NCBI GenBank assembly: GCA_002292015.1
Contig: DBBD01000028.1
Coordinates: 35,817 to 50,927 of the forward strand
DNA length: 15,111 nt
Direction of reading: 5' to 3'
Source of the DNA: Firmicutes bacterium UBA993
GTDB lineage: Bacteria; Bacillota; Dethiobacteria; DTU022
Part shown: in pieces, positions 7,704-13,517 of the stretch
Layout of the letters: every line of letters begins with the position of its first letter
Position numbering within the stretch: position 1 is the first letter of the stretch
The notes under the pieces: generated by a model
The model's database searches: none
The model's input: only the letters and a program-made list of their open reading frames with translations
What the model was told of the DNA's origin: nothing
Translations under genes and position numbers: made by a program

Positions 7704-8255
7704 ATGAAAAAAGACACCGGCTTTACGCTGATCGAACTGCTGATCACTTTAAGCATGATCGGCTTCGTGATCACCGCCGTTTACAGCTTCTACCTGGCCG
7801 GTCTTTCCGGATGGCAGCGTGCCCTGGACCAGGCCGAGTACCAACAGAGCGCCAGGATCGCCATGGATAAAGTTGTGCGCGAACTGATCAACGCCCGGGA
7901 GATCTCCCTGCACAGGCAGGGCAGGGAGATTCGCTTTAAAGTACACGGCGATAGCCGTACCCTGCGCTTTCGCCTGGTTGGCCCCCAACTGGTATACGAT
8001 GTCCACCCGACGACCAACCCTACCTACTTCCATAACGTTGTGGCTTTGCATATTACCGATTTAAGCTTTTCAATTAACGCTAACCGGCTGATCACGGTAA
8101 TGATTGGCGCCGGACCGTTTGACCCCGAAAGCGGCGCAGCGCAGGGTACCGCTTACCAGCTGATCAGCACGGTTTACCCGCGTAACCTGCCGCAGGCCGC
8201 GGTTGCTGTCCCGGTGGAAGCAAAAACTGACCGGGCAGGCGAAGCCGGTGGTTAA
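7704..8255 (+). CDS. PilW/GspJ-like minor pilin
   Basis: A 183-residue prepilin-like protein. The short leader MKKDTG is followed by FTLIELLITLSMIGFVITAV, a textbook class III cleavage site with Glu at +5 (residue 11). The downstream helix carries QSARIAMDKVVRELINAREI, which resembles PilW/GspJ-type proteins, then a beta domain. I prefer ATG 7704 because GGAGG is seven bases upstream (7692-7696); ATG 7698 would sit directly on that Shine-Dalgarno. It overlaps the next gene by eight bases. In type II secretion and type IV pili, the I, J, K and X class proteins form the tip complex. Confidence 0.88.
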   Translation: MKKDTGFTLIELLITLSMIGFVITAVYSFYLAGLSGWQRALDQAEYQQSARIAMDKVVRELINAREISLHRQGREIRFKVHGDSRTLRFRLVGPQLVYDVHPTTNPTYFHNVVALHITDLSFSINANRLITVMIGAGPFDPESGAAQGTAYQLISTVYPRNLPQAAVAVPVEAKTDRAGEAGG

Positions 8256-8652
8256 GATTGCGTGCTATTTTACCGATAATCGGGGAATGGCCCTGGTGCT
8301 GGTCCTGGTCTTTACTGCTGTTCTGCTGCTGCTCGGAGCAGCGCTGCTGGGCAATGCCTTGAGTGAAAAGATGATCACCGCTTACCAGGAGCAGGAGCTG
8401 CAGCTAAAATACCTGGCTGAGGCGGGTTTGGAAGCCGGTATCGCTCTGCTGCAGACCGATTTTCACTACAACCAAATCCTGTCCGGCACCCTAATGGGCG
8501 GCAGCTTCCGGGTCTCTTTTGCCAACAGCGGTACCGGTAGCAGACTCGTCCGGTCGGCAGGCACCGTTGACGATTTTACTTATGTACTGCAGATCGAAAT
8601 CCACTTAAATCCTGACGGATCGCTTGCTTACGGCCGCTGGCAAAGACTATAA
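8248..8652 (+). CDS. PilX-like minor pilin
   Basis: A 134-residue protein with the PilX-type N-terminus RGMALVLVLVFTAVLLLLGA: Gly at -1 but no Glu at +5, as is usual for PilX/GspK-like proteins. The amphipathic stretch KYLAEAGLEAGIALLQ follows, then a short beta domain. The start is uncertain. GTG 8248 gives a 13-residue leader and an eight-base overlap with the previous gene, like pilN/pilO downstream, but the Shine-Dalgarno is only AGG. TTG 8203 is an alternative with a longer leader. Probably part of the pilus tip-priming complex. Confidence 0.82.
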   Translation: MVKIACYFTDNRGMALVLVLVFTAVLLLLGAALLGNALSEKMITAYQEQELQLKYLAEAGLEAGIALLQTDFHYNQILSGTLMGGSFRVSFANSGTGSRLVRSAGTVDDFTYVLQIEIHLNPDGSLAYGRWQRL

Positions 8653-8690
8653 GCAAGCATGAAGAGAACAGGAGTGAGAACGCAATACAG

Positions 8691-9782
8691 ATGAGCAGCA
8701 ACTACAACACCAAAAAAGGCAATAGAAAATTTAGCTACAAAAGCTCAGTTTCACCGATTGGGATTGATATCGGGGCAGCCCAGGTTAAAATTGTCCAATT
8801 ACAGCAGAAAGCAGGCAACTTATTCCTGCTAAGCCATGCCGTCATGCCTACCCCGACCGGCACTTTTTTTGCAGGCCGGGTCAGTGATCCGGAAAAATTA
8901 GCTTTTAAAATAGGGCAGCTGAAGAAAAACCAGAATCTTAAAGGCAACCTGGTCAACCTCGGCCTGGGGCCGGATGCCCATTACCTGCGCCTGGTTGAAC
9001 TGCCGCCGCTTTCGAAGAGAGACCTGCAAAAAACACTGCCCTGGGAGATTGAAAAACACTTTCCCCTTAAAGCCGGCGAAGCTGTATACGACTGCTGCCC
9101 GTTGGCTGAAAGTAAAGTGCCTGGTAATGGCAGCAGCAAATATATTTTGGCCGCTGCCGAATCCAGAAGCGCTGCGGCCCTCTCGGCGACGGCAAAAAAA
9201 GCCGGCTTTAAACTGCTTTCATTGGAAGTAACCCCTCTTTCCCTGCTGCGTTCAGAAGCCCTTGTTCAAAGTAACAAGCCGGAAAGAACCGGAACCTACA
9301 GGGTGCTGCTCGATATCGGTTACAGCAGTGCTTCCCTGCTGCTAACCGGCAAAGGAATGCTGCAATACTGCCGCCATTTACGGATCGGCGTTGTTGACTT
9401 TATAAAAGAAGTTGCACATGCCAGGGGCATTAGTCTCACCGAGGCGCTGCGTTATATTTTTTCTTATAAGAGCCAGGAGGCGGGCAACGCCATGAAAAGC
9501 GCGGAACTGCTAGCTGAGCTGACTGCAGGCAGTATCGGTTATCACCTTGATCAGGCGGGCTCCGGCGGTACAGAACCAAACCTGCTCGTCGTCAGTGGTG
9601 GGGGCGCGGCAATCCCGGGCCTGCTTAATTTCCTGCAAAAAAAAATCTCCATAAAAGTGGAGCCGCAGCAGCTTCCGGTTTTTTCAGACAGCAGGCGTAA
9701 CACCGCGGTACGAATGCCGCCGGTCAACACTTCGATCTACGCCACCGCCTTTGGACTGGCCCTGAGGGGGTGGATCCGATGA
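8691..9782 (+). CDS. pilM: Type IV pilus inner-membrane platform protein PilM
   Basis: Actin-like ATPase fold protein that binds the cytoplasmic tail of PilN and links the membrane platform to the ATPases. The 363 residues show SPIGIDIGAAQVKIVQLQ (phosphate 1 loop), the helix segment LPWEIEKHFPLKAGEAVYD, phosphate 2 RVLLDIGYSSASLLLTGKG, and the adenosine-type loop LLVVSGGGAAIPGLLNFL near the C-terminus. The ATG is 16 bases from the nearest good Shine-Dalgarno (AGGAG, 8670-8674), which is longer than optimal. Its stop overlaps the pilN start (ATGA), so translation is coupled. Confidence 0.93.
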   Translation: MSSNYNTKKGNRKFSYKSSVSPIGIDIGAAQVKIVQLQQKAGNLFLLSHAVMPTPTGTFFAGRVSDPEKLAFKIGQLKKNQNLKGNLVNLGLGPDAHYLRLVELPPLSKRDLQKTLPWEIEKHFPLKAGEAVYDCCPLAESKVPGNGSSKYILAAAESRSAAALSATAKKAGFKLLSLEVTPLSLLRSEALVQSNKPERTGTYRVLLDIGYSSASLLLTGKGMLQYCRHLRIGVVDFIKEVAHARGISLTEALRYIFSYKSQEAGNAMKSAELLAELTAGSIGYHLDQAGSGGTEPNLLVVSGGGAAIPGLLNFLQKKISIKVEPQQLPVFSDSRRNTAVRMPPVNTSIYATAFGLALRGWIR

Positions 9783-10336
9783 ATTACGAAATTGACCTGC
9801 GCAGCCCCGAGTGTCGGAACCACGCGAAGATCCTGAAGCCAAAAACAGCCAGGATCCTGCTCTACCTGCTAGCCCTAGGTCTGATAATCGCTTTTTGCTA
9901 TGCGGCAGAAGATTATAAATTAAAACTCCGGGCTGAAAGTGATATGCTTAAAACTGAAATGGCCGCAAAGACCGAAGCGGCAGCGCCGCTAATCGCGATG
10001 TCGGCGGAGATTGAAACTTACAAGCGCCGCCTAAACATCGCCGAAACCCTGCTTTCCGGATACCCACTTAAAATTGAATACCTGCGGACAGTGAAAAAAG
10101 CTGCCTCACCCGGGCTGAAACTTAGCTACCTGGCCATCGATGCCGAAGGAAAGTTAGATCTCAGCGGCAGCGGCAGCACCCTGCAATCTGCCGCTCGATT
10201 TGCCAGGAAACTGCAGGATCTTCCCTTTATCAGCAAATCCGAACTGACGGCAGCCGACCTGCATGAAGATACCGGCTGTGTCTTTTCAATCAGGGCTGAA
10301 CTAAAACAAGCGGCTGGAGTCGGTAACCATGAATAG
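9779..10336 (+). CDS. pilN: Type IV pilus inner-membrane platform protein PilN-like
   Basis: A 185-residue bitopic membrane protein. The cytoplasmic tail MNYEIDLRSPE stands where PilN has its PilM-binding INLLP-like motif. A single transmembrane helix (about 26-44, ILLYLLALGLIIAFCYA) is followed by a coiled coil and a small ferredoxin-like domain (LSYLAIDAEGKLDLSGSGST). I use the ATG at 9779 because GAGGGGG is about eight bases upstream; a GTG at 9770 is in frame but less well placed. Identity rests on the tail, topology and position between pilM and pilO, because PilN sequences diverge strongly. Confidence 0.85.
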   Translation: MNYEIDLRSPECRNHAKILKPKTARILLYLLALGLIIAFCYAAEDYKLKLRAESDMLKTEMAAKTEAAAPLIAMSAEIETYKRRLNIAETLLSGYPLKIEYLRTVKKAASPGLKLSYLAIDAEGKLDLSGSGSTLQSAARFARKLQDLPFISKSELTAADLHEDTGCVFSIRAELKQAAGVGNHE

Positions 10337-10883
10337 TAAGAGCAGTAAGAACAGCGAAGATTTAAGCAGACGGGAAAAATTCCTGGTCGCCGCCCTCTTT
10401 GCAGCAGCGCTTATTGCCTGCTTTTTTAACCTTGACGGCCTGGCGACCTTCCGGGAAATTCAAAATCTCCACCTTGAACAATCCCGGATCAGAACTGAAA
10501 TAGGGCAGCTTGATGCGATGCTTGCCAACGAACAGCAGATAAAAGCCAATTACCTGGAAACAGCCCCTGATCGCCAACGCTACCAGAAGCTGATCCCCTC
10601 AATTGAACAGCAGCCGGCGGCAATCGGTGATCTTGAAAAACTGATCCAGGGCGGACCCGGAAAAATGCTTACGGCGCGGGTCAACGAAATACATAGTTAC
10701 GATGAATACAGCGTCCAGACCATTACCTTTACAATTGGCGAACTACCGTTTTTTCCCGAAGACTTACTGCTGCAGCTGGAAAACTATCCGCAGCTGCTGA
10801 TTATCGAACAGCTCAATTGGCAGACCGGAGAAACAGACGCAGGGACCATTAACCTCACCTTAAGGCTTTACTACCTTAACTAA
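10329..10883 (+). CDS. pilO: Type IV pilus inner-membrane platform protein PilO-like
   Basis: A 184-residue bitopic protein. A short charged N-terminus is followed by one transmembrane segment (about 18-34, FLVAALFAAALIACFF), a coiled coil (EIQNLHLEQSRIRTEIGQLD), and a C-terminal domain with PilO-like features (PSIEQQPAAIGDLEKLIQ, then alternating strands). It forms a heterodimer with PilN in the known systems. The ATG overlaps the pilN stop by eight bases, with GGAG upstream. The call depends largely on order and topology. Confidence 0.83.
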   Translation: MNSKSSKNSEDLSRREKFLVAALFAAALIACFFNLDGLATFREIQNLHLEQSRIRTEIGQLDAMLANEQQIKANYLETAPDRQRYQKLIPSIEQQPAAIGDLEKLIQGGPGKMLTARVNEIHSYDEYSVQTITFTIGELPFFPEDLLLQLENYPQLLIIEQLNWQTGETDAGTINLTLRLYYLN

Positions 10884-10909
10884 ACCCATGTTTCGGGAGG
10901 TTTAAGCAG

Positions 10910-12142
10910 CTGAACAAACACTACCGCTACAAAGCGGTCTTAAGCTCCGGCAAAAAGATTAAAGGCAGTTTCACTGCAAATTCTGCCGCTGAAGCCTCTT
11001 ACTATCTTAATTCCCGCCGCCTGCATATCATCGAACTGAAGGAGTCGCCATCCAGCAGACTGTTTAGTTTTCCCCTGTTGTTGAAGCTCCTTGAGAGGCT
11101 CGGCTACCGCCCATACAGCAGCCGGGATTTAATGCTTTTCTGCCGCCAGCTCGCCACCATGCTGCAGGCCGGCATTCCACTGCTGCAGTCTTTAAAAGTA
11201 CTGGCCGGGCAGCTTGAAAACAGGGCCTTCAGAACCAAGATTGACCTGGCGCAAAAAACCATTGAAGAAGGATTATCCTTTGCCGAGTCCCTGGCCAGGC
11301 AGGGCGACTTCTTCCCGCCTCTTTTGCCGGGGATGGTTGAAACCGGCGAAACAGCCGGGGTTCTTGATACAATCATGGAACGCCTGGCTGAACATTATGA
11401 AAAACAGCACGACCTGGAAGCAAAGCTGCGCTCTGCCACCGCCTACCCACTTTTTATCTGCGCTGTGGCCCTGGTGGTCATCCTGGTAATGATCATCTTT
11501 GTCCTGCCCCAGTTCGCCAATATTTTCAACGCATTCGGGATGAAGATGCCGCTTTTCAGCCGCATCATGCTCCAGATCGGCAAACTGACCGCCGCTTTCT
11601 GGCCCCTGCTCTTCCTGCTTCCGCTGCTTTTTTTCATTACCCTAAAACAGTTTACCAAAACCGACCGCGGCCGCCTGGTGGTTGACCGCTTTAAACTGAG
11701 GCTGCCGATTTTCGGTAAAATCTACCGGCAGACTGCCGCCGCCCGCTTTGCCCGCTCGTTAAGCACCCTGCTGGCCAGCGGGATTACCCTGCACCAGGCC
11801 TTAAATCTGGCTGACCGGGTCGCCGGTAACCTGGTTTTTTCCCAGGCAATTGCCGATTTAGGCGAAGCCCTGACCCGCGGCGACAGTCTCTCGGCGCCGC
11901 TGAACGAGGCTTGCTGTTTTCCGCCCCTGCTGGTTGAAATGATCAGAGTTGGGGAAGAAAGCGGAACCCTCGATTACACCTTAAATAAAACGGCCCTCTT
12001 CTACGAAAGGGAGGTTGCTTACCAGGTCGACCGCCTCGGTTCAATGCTCGAGCCGATCCTGCTCCTGGTGGTCGGCCTCTTCATCGGCCTGCTCGTTTAC
12101 GCGGTTATGTCGCCAATGTACCAGGTGTTTCAGATGATTTAG
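10910..12142 (+). CDS. pilC: Type IV pilus platform protein PilC / GspF, CTG start
   Basis: Polytopic membrane protein that anchors the PilB ATPase and guides pilins into the fibre. A start at TTG 11078 would give only 354 residues and would cut off a recognisable N-terminal segment, HYRYKAVLSSGKKIKGSFTA, with SRRLHIIELKE further on, which is the usual beginning of PilC. The in-frame codon CTG at 10910 lies nine bases after GGGAGG (10895-10900), and no ATG, GTG or TTG exists in frame between that Shine-Dalgarno and 11078. This gives 410 residues, normal for PilC. Two T2SSF domains follow (about 74-197, MLFCRQLATMLQAGIPLLQS, and about 275-400, RFARSLSTLLASGITLHQAL) with three transmembrane segments. 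Last gene of the operon. Confidence 0.92.
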   Translation: MNKHYRYKAVLSSGKKIKGSFTANSAAEASYYLNSRRLHIIELKESPSSRLFSFPLLLKLLERLGYRPYSSRDLMLFCRQLATMLQAGIPLLQSLKVLAGQLENRAFRTKIDLAQKTIEEGLSFAESLARQGDFFPPLLPGMVETGETAGVLDTIMERLAEHYEKQHDLEAKLRSATAYPLFICAVALVVILVMIIFVLPQFANIFNAFGMKMPLFSRIMLQIGKLTAAFWPLLFLLPLLFFITLKQFTKTDRGRLVVDRFKLRLPIFGKIYRQTAAARFARSLSTLLASGITLHQALNLADRVAGNLVFSQAIADLGEALTRGDSLSAPLNEACCFPPLLVEMIRVGEESGTLDYTLNKTALFYEREVAYQVDRLGSMLEPILLLVVGLFIGLLVYAVMSPMYQVFQMI

Positions 12143-12148
12143 TATAAT

Positions 12149-12181
12149 GACAACACAAAAGAACAGTTGCCTTGTAAGCCC
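12149..12181 (+). repeat. Direct repeat copy A left of the HEPN/MNT cassette
   Basis: GACAACACAAAAGAAC (12149-12164) is identical to 13136-13151, and the following 17 bases are related. It begins seven bases after the pilC stop. Short complementary ends (ACAA and TTGT) could fold the copy. It resembles the AAAGAACCGTCCCC-type intergenic repeats I recall from Clostridia, but no named family can be confirmed. Confidence 0.6.
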
Positions 12182-12200
12182 AACAGGGTAATTCCCGCCA

Positions 12201-12230
12201 TTGCTTAGTCACGCACTCAAGTGATATAAT
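12201..12230 (+). promoter_or_regulatory. Promoter of the HEPN/MNT cassette
   Basis: TTGCTT (12201-12206), an 18-base spacer, and a perfect TATAAT (12225-12230) with a TGA extension. The predicted start near 12237 gives a leader of about 50 bases before the ATG at 12287. This gives the cassette its own transcription, separate from pilC. Confidence 0.72.
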
Positions 12231-12286
12231 GCAATTGCCGGACAATATTAAGCCTGCCCACTATTAAAATATGGAGACTGTTATGA

Positions 12287-12691
12287 ATGAAACCGTCAGC
12301 TGATACCAGGTGGAAGCAACGTTTCCAGAACCTTTATAAATCTTATGTAAGCCTGGAAAAGGCTATATTAAAAAGCTCTGTCTCTGAACTGGAGAGAGCA
12401 GGGTTAATTAAGATCTATGAGCTCACATTTGAGTTAGCCTGGAAGACCATGAAAGACTACTTGGAAGATCAGGCTGTAGCAGTTAAGTATCCCCGGGAAA
12501 CAATTAAAGAAGCTTTTAAATATGAATTGATCGAAGATGGTGAGCTATGGCTAGAAATGTTGGGCAACAGAAACCTGATGGTTCACGCTTACGATGAAGC
12601 CAGGGCCAAGCAGGCCCACAAGCTGATCACGGAAAAATACTTTGCAGCCTTGAAACAGGTGCTGGAAAAACTAAAGCATGCAGATGAGTAG
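12287..12691 (+). CDS. HEPN-domain protein, HI0074/HepT family
   Basis: A 134-residue, all-helical protein annotated in this family as the nucleotidyltransferase substrate-binding subunit. The HEPN signature R-x4-H-x-Y is visible as RNLMVHAY (R95, H100, Y102), and the helix segment IYELTFELAWKTMKDYLED is typical of HI0074-like proteins. In characterised HepT/MntA pairs the HEPN protein is an RNase toxin and the motif Tyr is AMPylated by the partner; whether this applies here is inference. ATG follows GGAG by ten bases. The stop overlaps the next gene by 14 bases. The locus interrupts the pilus gene cluster and is flanked by direct repeats. Confidence 0.9.
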   Translation: MKPSADTRWKQRFQNLYKSYVSLEKAILKSSVSELERAGLIKIYELTFELAWKTMKDYLEDQAVAVKYPRETIKEAFKYELIEDGELWLEMLGNRNLMVHAYDEARAKQAHKLITEKYFAALKQVLEKLKHADE

Positions 12692-12995
12692 TTTTGGCAT
12701 CACCGCAAAAACCTATACTCTGTTACTCGAACTTTTCACCAGGCACCCTGAGGTTGAGGAGGTCTGGCTTTTCGGCAGCCGGGCTAAAGGCAATCATAAA
12801 AAGGGCAGCGATATCGATCTGGCAATAAAAGGTAAGCACTGCAATCCTGATTTGGCGCTAACCATTGCCAACCAGGCCAACGAAGAACTGCCTATAGCCT
12901 ACCAGGTAGACGTAATCGATTACAGCGCCATCGATAACCACGACCTGCAAGAGCACATCGACCGCGCCGGCAAGCTTTTCTACCGGAAAAGCTAA
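12678..12995 (+). CDS. MNT-type nucleotidyltransferase, HI0073/MntA family
   Basis: A 105-residue minimal nucleotidyltransferase. The polymerase-beta motif GS-x10-D-x-D is complete (G33, S34, D45, D47) within LFGSRAKGNHKKGSDIDLAI, and a third carboxylate fits D78 in YQVDVIDY. This is the expected antitoxin partner of the preceding HEPN protein, acting by AMPylation in studied pairs. The start is 12678 or 12684; neither has a strong Shine-Dalgarno, consistent with coupling to the upstream gene through the 14-base overlap. A hairpin (AGCTTTTC and GAAAAGCT, 12973-12993) closes the gene. Confidence 0.9.
   Translation: MQMSSFGITAKTYTLLLELFTRHPEVEEVWLFGSRAKGNHKKGSDIDLAIKGKHCNPDLALTIANQANEELPIAYQVDVIDYSAIDNHDLQEHIDRAGKLFYRKS
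12973..12993 (+). other. Hairpin at the 3' end of the MNT gene
   Basis: AGCTTTTC (12973-12980) and GAAAAGCT (12986-12993) form a perfect 8-bp stem with a five-base loop that ends on the first base of the stop codon. No T-tract follows, so it is not a classical terminator; it may stabilise the transcript end. Confidence 0.4.
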
Positions 12996-13008
12996 GCAGA
13001 AGCCAAAA

Positions 13009-13035
13009 TTTTAAAGGCAACTCACTTCTTTAAAA
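13009..13035. repeat. AT-rich 8-bp inverted repeat downstream of the MNT gene
   Basis: TTTTAAAG (13009-13016) and CTTTAAAA (13028-13035) form a perfect inverted repeat with an 11-base loop. Apart from this and the repeat copies, I see no gene or signal in 12996-13200. Confidence 0.35.
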
Positions 13036-13135
13036 CTGCTCATTAAAGGCCCGGCTGTGTTAATGTGGCGCCTCGAACCTGCTCAGACACCCTTCATAAC
13101 GAAGCTACTGGCTTCTTAATCCACACTACCCCCAC

Positions 13136-13168
13136 GACAACACAAAAGAACCGTCACCTCGTGTACCC
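13136..13168 (+). repeat. Direct repeat copy B right of the HEPN/MNT cassette
   Basis: The first 16 bases are identical to copy A at 12149, and the next 17 are partly conserved. ACAC (13140-13143) and GTGT (13161-13164) are complementary. Copies A and B lie 987 bases apart and enclose the two-gene cassette with its promoter. Confidence 0.6.
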
Positions 13169-13197
13169 TTAGCGCGCAAAACTTCCGATTGGACCCC

Positions 13198-13215
13198 TAA
13201 AGAACTGTCCCCGCG
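13198..13215 (+). repeat. Partial third copy of the same repeat core
   Basis: AAAGAACTGTCCCCGCG (13199-13215) matches the core of copy B, AAAGAACCGTCACCTCG, at 14 of 17 positions. A run of nine T follows (13217-13225). Confidence 0.45.
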
Positions 13216-13242
13216 GTTTTTTTTTATGAAAGAGCCTGCCTG

Positions 13243-13270
13243 TTGCAATTTTTTTTTTTTATGCTACAAT
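13243..13270 (+). promoter_or_regulatory. Promoter of the c-di-GMP leader, with a 12-T spacer tract
   Basis: TTGCAA (13243-13248), a 16-base spacer, and TACAAT (13265-13270) with a TGC extension form a credible sigma-A promoter. The spacer consists of 12 consecutive T (13249-13260) plus ATGC. The predicted start near 13277 is just upstream of the aptamer. Slippage in the T run would change the -35/-10 distance. Confidence 0.68.
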
Positions 13271-13284
13271 ATGAAATAACAAAC

Positions 13285-13378
13285 CGTAATGGCAAAACCA
13301 TCGAAAGATGGCGACGCAAAGCTAGAGGGGCTAAGGGCGATTACCGAAACGCTACTGCCGGCCAGCTGCCGGTCAACG
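13285..13378 (+). ncRNA. Cyclic-di-GMP class I (GEMM-I) riboswitch aptamer
   Basis: The core matches the GEMM-I pattern. GGCAAAACC leads into the hairpin CCATCGAAAGATGG with the GAAA tetraloop, then the signature GACGCAAAGC (13313-13322), then GGGGCTAAGG with the tetraloop-receptor-like CTAA, an apical stem (GGCG and CGCT), and the closing GCCGGCCAGCTGCCGG. GGCA and TGCC can close the outer helix. It lies in the leader of the large pilin-like gene, a class of target known for this riboswitch. The boundaries are approximate. Confidence 0.87.
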
Positions 13379-13390
13379 AGACCAAGAAAC

Positions 13391-13427
13391 AAAGCCCACC
13401 TCAAACCGACAGGCGGGTTTTATATTT
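13391..13427 (+). terminator. Terminator-like expression platform after the riboswitch
   Basis: GCCCACCT (13394-13401) and AGGCGGG (13411-13417) form a stem of seven pairs with one A-C mismatch and a nine-base loop, followed by TTTTATATTT. This fits an intrinsic terminator controlled by the aptamer. Whether ligand turns the gene on or off cannot be read by eye. A second hairpin (AGCCGG and CCGGCT, 13430-13446) lies just downstream. Confidence 0.55.
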
Positions 13428-13517
13428 GTAAGCCGGTGAGGCCGGCTAAGATCGGGGCGGTTCTGGACCCGGCCCGGCTGGCGGACTTAAGGCGAAACCG
13501 ACGGGAGGTTTTGTGCT

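Noticed and set aside
10888..10905. Five-codon ATG reading frame (MFREV) before pilC as a leader peptide
   Set aside because: It has no Shine-Dalgarno and contains the pilC ribosome binding site itself; it looks like chance.
12143..12148. TATAAT next to the pilC stop as a promoter
   Set aside because: There is no acceptable -35 at 16-18 bases upstream, and a much better promoter lies at 12201-12230.
13211..13225. CCGCGG followed by nine T as an intrinsic terminator
   Set aside because: CCGCGG alone cannot form a hairpin with a loop; the only upstream partner is a four-base GGAC/GTCC stem.
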